DNA from: a virus
Reading direction: 5' to 3' (one strand)
Virus record (IMG/VR): IMGVR_UViG_3300042934_000462
Span: 1-35,275 of that record
DNA: 35,275 bases
Shown in pieces: positions 29,610-35,148 of the stretch. The notes under the pieces were generated by a model, which did not search any database, had not been told where the DNA came from, and worked only from the letters and a program-made list of their open reading frames with translations. The position numbers were made by a program, and so were the translations under genes. How positions within the stretch are numbered: the stretch's first letter is position 1; each line of letters starts with the position of its first letter.

Positions 29610-29920
29610 GCACCAATCTCAGATTCGAGCGAGGCGGCGAGCTCTTCGAGGCGCTCGCGCCAGTCGAACGCGAGGCGGAGGGTGTCGGTGCGATACACCG
29701 CCTCCTCGACGAACTCGCGCACGAGCTCGGCCGCGTGCGCGTTGCCGCCTGCCCATCCGTGCTCGATGGCATCGCGGATGAGCATGCCGTTACCGCGAGC
29801 GGCGACGGGGTGATCGGCGAGGTACTCGGCAATGTGCGCCTCGCGCGTCGTGTGGTCGGTGGTGGCGGTGATCTTGATGACGTCGCCGGTGGCGACCTCG
29901 GTAACGACGGTGGTCTTCAT
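29606..29920 (-). CDS. Hypothetical protein divergent from RHH gene
   Basis: 104 residues. Strand-rich start (KTTVVTEVATGDVIKITATT), then helices (EAHIAEYLADHPVAARGNGM; AAELVREFVEEAVYRTDTLR). No family recognised. The start is supported by AAGGAGACCCAGCC abutting the ATG. It is transcribed away from the RHH regulator gene over a 68-nt shared control region with the ATTGGT/ACCAAT inverted repeat, so it may be directly controlled by that regulator. Confidence 0.65.
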   Translation of the reverse strand: MKTTVVTEVATGDVIKITATTDHTTREAHIAEYLADHPVAARGNGMLIRDAIEHGWAGGNAHAAELVREFVEEAVYRTDTLRLAFDWRERLEELAASLESEIGA

Positions 29921-29934
29921 GGCTGGGTCTCCTT
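29921..29934 (-). promoter_or_regulatory. Start-associated sequence before ATG 29920
   Basis: Minus-strand AAGGAGACCCAGCC, identical to 2807-2820 and directly abutting the ATG. Confidence 0.7.
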
Positions 29935-29952
29935 CGAGGTGAGCCGCGGGTG

Positions 29953-29981
29953 TTGCGGCTATTGGTTGACCAATGTAGTCT
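29953..29981 (+). promoter_or_regulatory. RHH gene promoter with inverted-repeat operator
   Basis: TTGCGG (29953-29958), 17-bp spacer, TAGTCT (29976-29981). The spacer holds ATTGGT-TG-ACCAAT (29961-29974), a perfect 6-bp inverted repeat. The start point falls on ATG 29989. The location suits autorepression by blocking RNA polymerase. Confidence 0.7.
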
Positions 29982-29988
29982 ATGCACC

Positions 29989-30228
29989 ATGACCGATGCA
30001 ACCACCTCGCCCAAGCCCTCATCGCGCAAGCCCTCGGGCGCCGCGGTGGCCGGTGCCCACCCCCGCCCGACCTTCTACCCGCGGCAACTCGTCATCATGG
30101 CGACCGACGCGCTGGCCGAGGAGGTCGAGCGCCTCGCGCACGCGCGCGGGGTCTCCAAGAGCGAGATTGCTCGCACCCTCATGGAGGCCGGCCTTGCCGC
30201 CGGCGCCGCCGCGAGCAACGACGACTAG
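29989..30228 (+). CDS. Ribbon-helix-helix transcriptional regulator
   Basis: 79 residues. Residues 1-27 are disordered and basic. Residues 32-39 (RQLVIMAT) form the DNA-contacting beta strand, followed by helix A (ALAEEVERLAHARG) and helix B (SKSEIARTLMEAGLAA), a classic MetJ/Arc fold active as a dimer. It is the only rightward gene inside the leftward arm, with its own promoter and terminator. Its promoter spacer contains an inverted repeat whose half-site ATTGG recurs in six other promoters, so it is the best candidate for the regulator of that set. The ATG at 29989 is set by the leaderless promoter; an upstream in-frame start at 29950 lies before the -35 box. Confidence 0.82.
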   Translation: MTDATTSPKPSSRKPSGAAVAGAHPRPTFYPRQLVIMATDALAEEVERLAHARGVSKSEIARTLMEAGLAAGAAASNDD

Positions 30229-30254
30229 ACCCGCTCCCCCTGCCCCACAAGAGA

Positions 30255-30290
30255 CCGCCCCGCCGAGTGTTCCCCTTCTCGGCGGGGCGG
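30255..30290. terminator. Bidirectional terminator between convergent genes
   Basis: Perfect 12-bp stem CCGCCCCGCCGA / TCGGCGGGGCGG with a 12-nt loop, between the stop of the RHH gene (30228) and the stop of the leftward Cys-rich gene (30294). T-containing flanks exist on both sides, so it could act in both directions. Confidence 0.78.
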
Positions 30291-30293
30291 TTG

Positions 30294-30416
30294 CTATGTG
30301 CGCGGGGCCTGAATCGGCAGCGTCGGCGGCACCGGGTGGCACGTGCACGGGCACCATCGCGTCGTGCAGAGCTCGTGCCGGCCGGCGCGGCAGGCGGCGG
30401 CCTCTTGCGGCATCAT
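30294..30416 (-). CDS. Small Cys-rich protein, possible zinc binder
   Basis: 40 residues with C9, H14, C17, C22, C24, C26 and H27 (CRAGRHELCTTRWCPCTCH). The C-x4-H-x2-C ... CxCxCH arrangement recurs in short actinophage proteins and would hold one or two zinc ions. Start in an ATGA overlap with the upstream gene. Function unknown. Confidence 0.65.
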   Translation of the reverse strand: MMPQEAAACRAGRHELCTTRWCPCTCHPVPPTLPIQAPRT

Positions 30417-30586
30417 CGCCCGGCCTTCGGTCGGTGTAGGTGACAGTACCCCGAAGCGTCATGGGTGTAGTTCCCGCACCGCCGGCCGCTCGCCGTCCGC
30501 GCCTCACAGCGCGTCGATGGAGCGGTGCGGATGAGCTTGAGTATGCGTCGCTTCACGAGCCGAGCTCCTCGTTCGGTTACCATCAT
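30413..30586 (-). CDS. Small basic protein with zinc-finger-like C-terminus
   Basis: 57 residues from ATG 30586 (ATGATG, either possible), overlapping the previous stop. A basic N-terminal helix (RGARLVKRRILKLIRT) precedes C27, C37, C48 and H51 (RCEARTASGRRCGNYTHDAS, GYCHLH). This C-x9-C-x10-C-x2-H motif is common in small phage proteins and is likely metal-binding. Function unknown. Confidence 0.65.
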   Translation of the reverse strand: MMVTERGARLVKRRILKLIRTAPSTRCEARTASGRRCGNYTHDASGYCHLHRPKAGR

Positions 30587-30825
30587 GGCAACTTCTCCCA
30601 CGGGCCAATGCTGCCGACGTGCGCCGAGGGGTAGAGGTGCTCCCCGACCCAGCCGGTGCTTGACGTCCCCCGCCATGCGTCGTCGCCGACACGCTCCCAG
30701 ACCACGCCGTTAGGCCAGCGGATGCGAGAGCCGCGGCGGCGGGGAAGGGAGAGCACGTCGTCGAGCTCTTGCCGGGCCTCGTTGAGCTTCTTGCGAGCCC
30801 TCGCGAGCTCCTTGGGGTTCGTCAC
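30583..30825 (-). CDS. Hypothetical protein after primase
   Basis: 80 residues from GTG 30825 in a GTGA overlap with the primase stop. An N-terminal coiled coil (KELARARKKLNEARQELDDV) is followed by a strand-rich part with several Trp (IRWPNGVVWERVGDDAWRGT). No family recognised. Coupled translation suggests a role linked to replication. Confidence 0.62.
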   Translation of the reverse strand: MTNPKELARARKKLNEARQELDDVLSLPRRRGSRIRWPNGVVWERVGDDAWRGTSSTGWVGEHLYPSAHVGSIGPWEKLP

Positions 30826-33332
30826 GATCGCATCCTCGCTTCCATGTCGGCGACCTCGGGCGACATCGGCGCCGCCGGGGCCTCGGATCGGAACCGCACC
30901 CCGACCCACGCCATGGCGCGAGGCGGTATCGGCTTGATGGTGAACGGCGGCCGGGACGGCATCATGCCGCCGCCGAACTTCACTTGCCGCTTGACCACGC
31001 CGTCGAGCGAGGAGTGGCCCATGAAGCTCGACGCGATGAGTTGATCACTCCACCGTGTCTGCCCGCGCGCTTCGAGGTACGCACCGAACTCGTGATAGAG
31101 GTCGGTCGCCGCGATCGCAGAGTGCTCGTCGAGCTCCAGCCGATCGCGGATGAAGCCGAGCACGGGGTCGGCCTCCCCACGCCACTCCTCGTGCGCGGCG
31201 ACGATGTGCTTCGGCTTGGAGGGGATGCCGCGGTACGACTCCACCGCGCCCTCGACGATCCACGCGAGCACCGCGGCGGCAAGCTCGCCCTCGGCCTCGG
31301 CGAGGCGGTCGCGGAGCCCCATGTCGCCCTCGCGTTGGTTGGTGCCCGGCTTCGGGCCCAGCGCGCCGGGGTCGCCCATGCTCGGCGGGCGGTACGGCTC
31401 GACGAACTTGTACGGGAACGGCACCGGGGCAACGCGATTCCACATCGCATCATCGACGTCGGTGATGACGGGGAGGTGGTTGGTGGCACCAATCAGGGTG
31501 TGCGTCGCCCGGAACGAGTGGAAGTCCATGCGCATCCGGCGCCCGCTTAGGACGTTGGTGCCGGCGAGGAGCTTGAGGCGTTGGGCGTTGAGCCGACCGC
31601 CACGGGGAAGCTCCTCGAAGATCGCGAGGCGGGTGCCTTCGAGGGTCATAATCTCGGTCGGGTGGTCGTTGTCAGACCCGAGGAGGAGCCGCTCGGGCAC
31701 GGTCACGGCGTAGCTGCCGAGCGCGTGCCGCGTCGCGCCGAGGATGGCGCTCTTGCCGTTGTCGCCGCCGCCGATGCAGAAGGGGATGCTCTTGTCGACC
31801 GAGATGCGCCCGGTGGCGGCCTGCCCGAGGCGCACCTTGAGCCACGACCTCGTGCTCTTGGGCAACGCCTTGAGTGCCTTCTCCCAGTCGTCGAGGCGCG
31901 CGCCGGGATGATACTCGGCCGCCGCGACCTTGGTGAAGTAGTCGTCGCGGCGGCGCTCGCGAAGCTCGCCGGTGCGGAGGTCGACGACACCGTTGAGCAC
32001 GTTGAGCACATCGGGGTCGGCGTCGAGCTCGGGCGCCTCGTCGAGGAGCATGCCGGCGATGAACCGCGCCACGGCGACGACCTTGGAGCGGCCTTCGAGA
32101 AGCTTGGCATCCTGCTCGGTCTTTGCGTCGCCGCGCATGATGGCGGCCTTGGTCACGTCGGATCGGATCTTCCGCATGATCCGGCGCACGTGCTCGATGA
32201 GGAGCAACTCGTCGGCCTCGGCCCAGACGATGCCGTCGTAGCGGAGGAGGCCCACGCCGGCAACGTTCGCCCAGTCGGCGCGGATGGCCGGCAGGAGCAC
32301 CTCGGCAATCGAGGCGTCGGTGAGTTGGCCCTCACCGACGTCGATGCGGGCGACGACCCACTCGGCTTTTCGCGCGGCGTTCGCCTCCTCGATGGCCGCG
32401 GGCGAGTTGCGCTCGGCGATGGCCTTGCGCTCGGCCTTAGGCAGGTCGAGGGTGACCGGCGGAAGGCCGATGCGCTTGATCGAGCCGACGAGGGCGTTAT
32501 CCCAGTGCCGCGCAGCATCCGGCCAGTCTCGCGAGTAGGTGTCGCGGGCGACGTCGAGGGCCACGGCCACGCCGGGCGCGCCGGCCGTGCCGAGCTTCAC
32601 GAGCTCGGTGATGGCTTCGAGCATATCGTCGTGGCTCATCCCGGTCGGCTTCACGCGGGCGAGCACCTTGCGCACGGCCTTGGTCGGCTTCCCCTCGATC
32701 AGGCGCGCACGATAGGCGGCCTCGTCGGCGCTCGGCGCGGCGTCCGCAGCCTTCGCGGTCGCGTCGATGAGCACCCAGTCGGGGGCGTCGGCGAGGTCGT
32801 CGGGCGTGCGCGATCGGTCGTGCTCCCATTCGAGCTCGGGGCCGTAGTAGACGATGTAGCCGTTGCCGCCGCGCACGTCGACCCCGGCGATGCGGGCCCC
32901 GTCGTACACGAGCCCTTGCGCGTTGGTGAGGGTGCGGCCCTCGGGCGCGGCGTAGAGGTAGTGCCGGCCGCCGCCGAGGGTCTTGTAGGAGAAGGTCGGC
33001 GGCGGGACGAGGCCCGCCTTCTTGAGGTTCGCCTTGCCGTCGTCCGGCTCGCGGTCGACGTCAAGGATGACGAGGCCCGCGGCGCCGGCATGCACGCCGA
33101 CCCAGCACCCCGCCTGCTCCCCGCCCCACGCCGTCGCGATCTTCTCGGGGTCGGTGGTGGCCCAGTCGACCCACGACGTGCCGCGCGGGACGGCGGGCAC
33201 CTTGTGCCGCTTGCCGTCGTCGCCCTTGTAGATCGTGACGGGGAACACCGGCCAGCCCGCACGGGCGAGGCTGAGGGCGATGCGGAGGGTGTCGTCAGGG
33301 GAGGGCAGCTTCTTCCCGCGCCCGGCGCTCAT
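30822..33332 (-). CDS. Bifunctional primase-polymerase / D5-type SF3 helicase
   Basis: 836 residues. The N-terminal AEP-type primase-polymerase domain shows VILDVDR (D91, D93), GGRHYLY (H124) and VDVRGGNGY (D152). The middle contains the D5-N-like segment GVVDLRTGELRERRRDDYFT. The C-terminal helicase has Walker A GGGDNGKS (521-528), Walker B IFEE (571-574), a sensor-like IGATNHLP (N618) and an arginine-finger region (WNRVAP). It would prime and unwind phage DNA at the origin. No family A/B polymerase was seen, so elongation relies on the host or on this enzyme. It overlaps its neighbours by 4 nt at both ends. Confidence 0.9.
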   Translation of the reverse strand: MSAGRGKKLPSPDDTLRIALSLARAGWPVFPVTIYKGDDGKRHKVPAVPRGTSWVDWATTDPEKIATAWGGEQAGCWVGVHAGAAGLVILDVDREPDDGKANLKKAGLVPPPTFSYKTLGGGRHYLYAAPEGRTLTNAQGLVYDGARIAGVDVRGGNGYIVYYGPELEWEHDRSRTPDDLADAPDWVLIDATAKAADAAPSADEAAYRARLIEGKPTKAVRKVLARVKPTGMSHDDMLEAITELVKLGTAGAPGVAVALDVARDTYSRDWPDAARHWDNALVGSIKRIGLPPVTLDLPKAERKAIAERNSPAAIEEANAARKAEWVVARIDVGEGQLTDASIAEVLLPAIRADWANVAGVGLLRYDGIVWAEADELLLIEHVRRIMRKIRSDVTKAAIMRGDAKTEQDAKLLEGRSKVVAVARFIAGMLLDEAPELDADPDVLNVLNGVVDLRTGELRERRRDDYFTKVAAAEYHPGARLDDWEKALKALPKSTRSWLKVRLGQAATGRISVDKSIPFCIGGGDNGKSAILGATRHALGSYAVTVPERLLLGSDNDHPTEIMTLEGTRLAIFEELPRGGRLNAQRLKLLAGTNVLSGRRMRMDFHSFRATHTLIGATNHLPVITDVDDAMWNRVAPVPFPYKFVEPYRPPSMGDPGALGPKPGTNQREGDMGLRDRLAEAEGELAAAVLAWIVEGAVESYRGIPSKPKHIVAAHEEWRGEADPVLGFIRDRLELDEHSAIAATDLYHEFGAYLEARGQTRWSDQLIASSFMGHSSLDGVVKRQVKFGGGMMPSRPPFTIKPIPPRAMAWVGVRFRSEAPAAPMSPEVADMEARMRS

Positions 33333-33544
33333 GCCGGTTCCCCGGTGTACGGGTTGAGTCGGCCGCCGATCGGCTGGCCGTGGCCGCCGTCCTCGACGCC
33401 CTCGTCATAGCCCCGCTGCCACGCCTCGGCGAGGTCGGCCTCCGGGGTGTTCGCGCGGACGCAGCGCGCCGAGTGGGAGCGAGCGAACGGCGGGCACTGC
33501 CCCTCGTTGATGCAGCGCTCGCGGGGGATGTCGGCGGCGCTCAT
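33329..33544 (-). CDS. Small hypothetical protein upstream of primase
   Basis: 71 residues with C11, C17 and C28 (RCINEGQCPPFARSHSARC) and a WQRGYDEGVEDGG segment, a pattern frequent in small actinophage proteins. Possible zinc binding. ATGA overlaps on both sides put it in the replication operon. Confidence 0.65.
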   Translation of the reverse strand: MSAADIPRERCINEGQCPPFARSHSARCVRANTPEADLAEAWQRGYDEGVEDGGHGQPIGGRLNPYTGEPA

Positions 33545-33915
33545 CGTGCCCCGCCATCAAGAATCTCGACGACCGCCTCGGCGAGGAGGTCGAGGCGGTA
33601 GCTCGGCCAGTTGTGGCAACGCTCACGCGCCGCCTCGATCGTTGCACGGGCGGCGTCGAGCTCGGCTTGCAGCTTCGGGATGACCCGAGTATCGGCATCA
33701 AGCGCGTGCTCCTGCCATTTCACGACGTCATCGCGGGCGGCGGCGAGCTCGTTGAGCACGTCGCGGAGGTCGCCGAGGGTGAGACGCTCGCTGGTCACGA
33801 AACGGTCGACCTCGTCGTCGGGGTGGTTGTAGTGCCCCTCGGGCCACGCGGCCTGAGCTTGGTCGACTCGGTCGAGGTAGGCGCGGACGCGGGCCTCGGG
33901 GGCGGGGATGGTCAC
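33541..33915 (-). CDS. Hypothetical coiled-coil protein
   Basis: 124 residues from GTG 33915 (GTGA overlap). After a short N-terminal helix (EARVRAYLDRVDQAQAAW) come long heptad-like helices (DLRDVLNELAAARDDVVKWQ; AELDAARATIEAARERC). No family recognised; the shape suits an oligomeric accessory protein. Confidence 0.6.
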   Translation of the reverse strand: MTIPAPEARVRAYLDRVDQAQAAWPEGHYNHPDDEVDRFVTSERLTLGDLRDVLNELAAARDDVVKWQEHALDADTRVIPKLQAELDAARATIEAARERCHNWPSYRLDLLAEAVVEILDGGAR

Positions 33916-34211
33916 GAGAGCACCTCGCGGGCGGCGGTGATGGCGCGGTCGAGGGTGTTGCCGTCGGTCTCGACGTAGCCCTCGCCATCCCATGCGTCGA
34001 GGATCGCCTCAAGGGCGGTGCGGAGGGTTGCCGAGCGCTGGGTCGCCTCCTCGTGAAGGCGGCGGTAGGTCTCCAGCGTCAAGGGCTGAGCGGCGGCGAG
34101 GCGGCGTCGGGCATACTCGGCCTCGAAGGCTTCGCGTCGGGCCCGGACCGCGGCCTCGGTGCGCTCGGCGCGGGAGAGGTGAGCCTCGATCGGCTCTTCG
34201 GGGGAGGTCAT
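33912..34211 (-). CDS. Hypothetical helical protein with structured leader
   Basis: 99 residues, rich in Arg/Glu/Ala helix (EAAVRARREAFEAEYARRRL; ATLRTALEAILDAWDGEGYV). No family recognised. The gene is preceded by its own operator-bearing promoter and a leader of about 129 nt with nested hairpins whose outer stem reaches the Shine-Dalgarno AAGAAGGG. Its expression may therefore be controlled at the RNA level. It heads the unit that leads into the primase. Confidence 0.62.
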   Translation of the reverse strand: MTSPEEPIEAHLSRAERTEAAVRARREAFEAEYARRRLAAAQPLTLETYRRLHEEATQRSATLRTALEAILDAWDGEGYVETDGNTLDRAITAAREVLS

Positions 34212-34223
34212 GGTGTGTCCCTT

Positions 34224-34331
34224 CTTGGCTGGGTTCGCGTGGCCTCGGGTGGAGGGGGCCGATCGCCGCCCGGTGACGTCCCTCGCGGGCTTTTCACTCA
34301 CCGGGCGGCGGCGGAGGTTGCCCCAGCCAAG
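34224..34331 (-). promoter_or_regulatory. Nested-hairpin 5' leader, possible RBS-sequestering RNA element
   Basis: On the minus-strand transcript a 10-bp outer stem (CTTGGCTGGG, 34331-34322, with CCCAGCCAAG, 34233-34224) encloses a 13-bp perfect inner stem (CGCCGCCCGGTGA / TCACCGGGCGGCG, 34310-34298 and 34276-34264) with a 21-nt loop. The 3' strand of the outer stem includes the first bases of the Shine-Dalgarno. It also contains the CCCAGCC element found just before other starts, displaced here by about 12 nt. Confidence 0.6.
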
Positions 34332-34346
34332 GCCAACACGTGTATC

Positions 34347-34375
34347 ACTGTACGCGCCCCATTGGCTGAGGTCAA
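34347..34375 (-). promoter_or_regulatory. Leftward promoter with CCAATGG operator
   Basis: TTGACC (34370-34375), 17-bp spacer containing CCAATGG (minus-strand reading; plus-strand CCATTGG at 34360-34366), TACAGT (34347-34352). Transcription would start near 34340. Confidence 0.75.
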
Positions 34376-34380
34376 GCCGA

Positions 34381-34560
34381 TCAGGCGTGCGGCTCCTCAC
34401 CGAGCTTGCGCTGGATGCGCGAGAGCGTCGGGTCGAGGTGTTCGTCATCGCCGGCATCCTCGGCGTGCGCCTGCTGCGAGTAGCGCACCGCCTCGGAGAG
34501 GACGTCGAGCTCTCGGGCGGTGAGGACGAGGACGAGGCGCCCCGCCTTGTCGCGCTTCAT
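34381..34560 (-). CDS. Small hypothetical protein
   Basis: 59 residues (MKRDKAGRLVLVLTARELDV...). A beta strand (RLVLVLT) then a helix (ARELDVLSEAVRYSQQ) and a basic end (LSRIQRKLGEEPHA). The ATG overlaps the stop of the upstream gene (ATGA); the stop lies 6 nt before the -35 of the next promoter. No family recognised. Confidence 0.62.
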   Translation of the reverse strand: MKRDKAGRLVLVLTARELDVLSEAVRYSQQAHAEDAGDDEHLDPTLSRIQRKLGEEPHA

Positions 34561-34775
34561 GCGCTGGCCTCCTCGGCGTAGCAGACGATGGTGAAGTCGC
34601 CGTTGGCGTACACGTTGCCGGCGTCGGTGCCGACGATGAGCGAGTAGGCGTCGATCACCTCAGTGACCGTCTCCGGCTCGCCGGCCGGCCGAGCCGGGGC
34701 AAGGCCGAATGTGCGGTTCGTCGCGCGGATGGTCGCACCGATGATGCGCTGGGCCGGGGTCTTGGTGGTGGTCAT
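34557..34775 (-). CDS. Small hypothetical protein
   Basis: 72 residues starting ATGACCACC after a full start-associated sequence. A basic N-terminal helix (AQRIIGATIRATNRTF) is followed by strands (AYSLIVGTDAGNVYANGDFT IVCYAEE, adjoining pieces). No family recognised. Second gene of the leftward early operon. Confidence 0.62.
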   Translation of the reverse strand: MTTTKTPAQRIIGATIRATNRTFGLAPARPAGEPETVTEVIDAYSLIVGTDAGNVYANGDFTIVCYAEEASA

Positions 34776-34790
34776 GGCTGGGTACTCCTT
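34776..34790 (-). promoter_or_regulatory. Start-associated sequence before ATG 34775
   Basis: Minus-strand AAGGAGTACCCAGCC abuts the ATG; same family as at 496, 2807, 27281 and 29921. Confidence 0.65.
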
Positions 34791-34797
34791 GGGTGCT

Positions 34798-34826
34798 CCG
34801 GGGAGGAGGCGGTTGCCCCCTCCCGG
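34798..34826 (-). terminator. Hairpin between first two leftward genes
   Basis: Imperfect stem of CCGGGAGGGGGC type with one bulge, 4-5 nt loop, in the 58-nt gap after the first leftward gene. It may attenuate the operon. Confidence 0.45.
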
Positions 34827-34833
34827 TCTGGGT

Positions 34834-35013
34834 CTAGCGGTTGGTGAGCTCTTCGCGGATGAAGTCGTACCGCATCTGCTGGAAGCGGTCGAGCTCGTCG
34901 AGCCCTTCGAGGATCGACGCCTCGGCGGCGAGGTCGTCGGTGTTGATCGTCTGGACGGGGGTGGGGTAGACGTCGGTGTAGCGGAGGGCCTTGGTGTTCT
35001 GGGTGGTGGTCAT
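34834..35013 (-). CDS. First leftward gene, small hypothetical, leaderless
   Basis: 59 residues from ATG 35013, which lies 6 nt after the -10 box of an operator-bearing promoter; a longer in-frame reading from 35094 would start upstream of the promoter. Begins with ATGACCACC like several other genes here. Acidic helical C-terminus (AAEASILEGLDELDRFQQMR). No family recognised. As the promoter-proximal gene of the early arm next to the putative origin, it is probably expressed first in infection. Confidence 0.68.
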   Translation of the reverse strand: MTTTQNTKALRYTDVYPTPVQTINTDDLAAEASILEGLDELDRFQQMRYDFIREELTNR

Positions 35014-35019
35014 GTATCT

Positions 35020-35048
35020 AGTGTACGTCGGCCAATGGTGCACGTCAA
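35020..35048 (-). promoter_or_regulatory. Leftward early promoter with CCATTGG operator
   Basis: TTGACG (35043-35048), 17-bp spacer with CCATTGG (plus-strand CCAATGG at 35032-35038), TACACT (35020-35025), then 6 nt to ATG 35013. It faces the rightward promoter at 210 across the junction region. Confidence 0.78.
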
Positions 35049-35148
35049 GTCTTATTTGCGGAAAGTTTGAAGAATAGTGAGGAGCGGTGTGCAAGGGTGC
35101 AAGGAGTGCAAGGGGTTTCGGTTCACCCCATACGAGGGCTCAAGGTGT
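35044..35148. other. Candidate replication origin or packaging site (left half)
   Basis: The left half of the divergent intergenic region contains a locally AT-rich stretch (about 35049-35080), unusual for this GC-rich genome and compatible with a DNA-unwinding element. It is followed by three tandem GTGCAAGG units (35087-35108), mirror images of the CCTTGCAC units at 84-110. Bases 35087-35123 pair almost perfectly with 73-110. The -35 box of the leftward promoter for the gene starting at 35013 overlaps its left edge. Confidence 0.5.

Noticed and set aside
30019-30507. Longer minus-strand reading frame over the RHH gene and terminator
   Set aside because: It would cross a strong terminator and the RHH gene; a 40-aa Cys-rich gene in another frame with an ATGA start explains this strand better.
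31581-33410. 609-codon plus-strand open frame opposite the primase-helicase
   Set aside because: Shadow of the primase gene; no motif, start signal or neighbouring operon.
22442-35013. Search for integrase, excisionase, ParA/ParB, CI-like repressor, replicative family A/B DNA polymerase, tRNA genes
   Set aside because: None recognised in the translated genes or between them; temperate lifestyle cannot be claimed.
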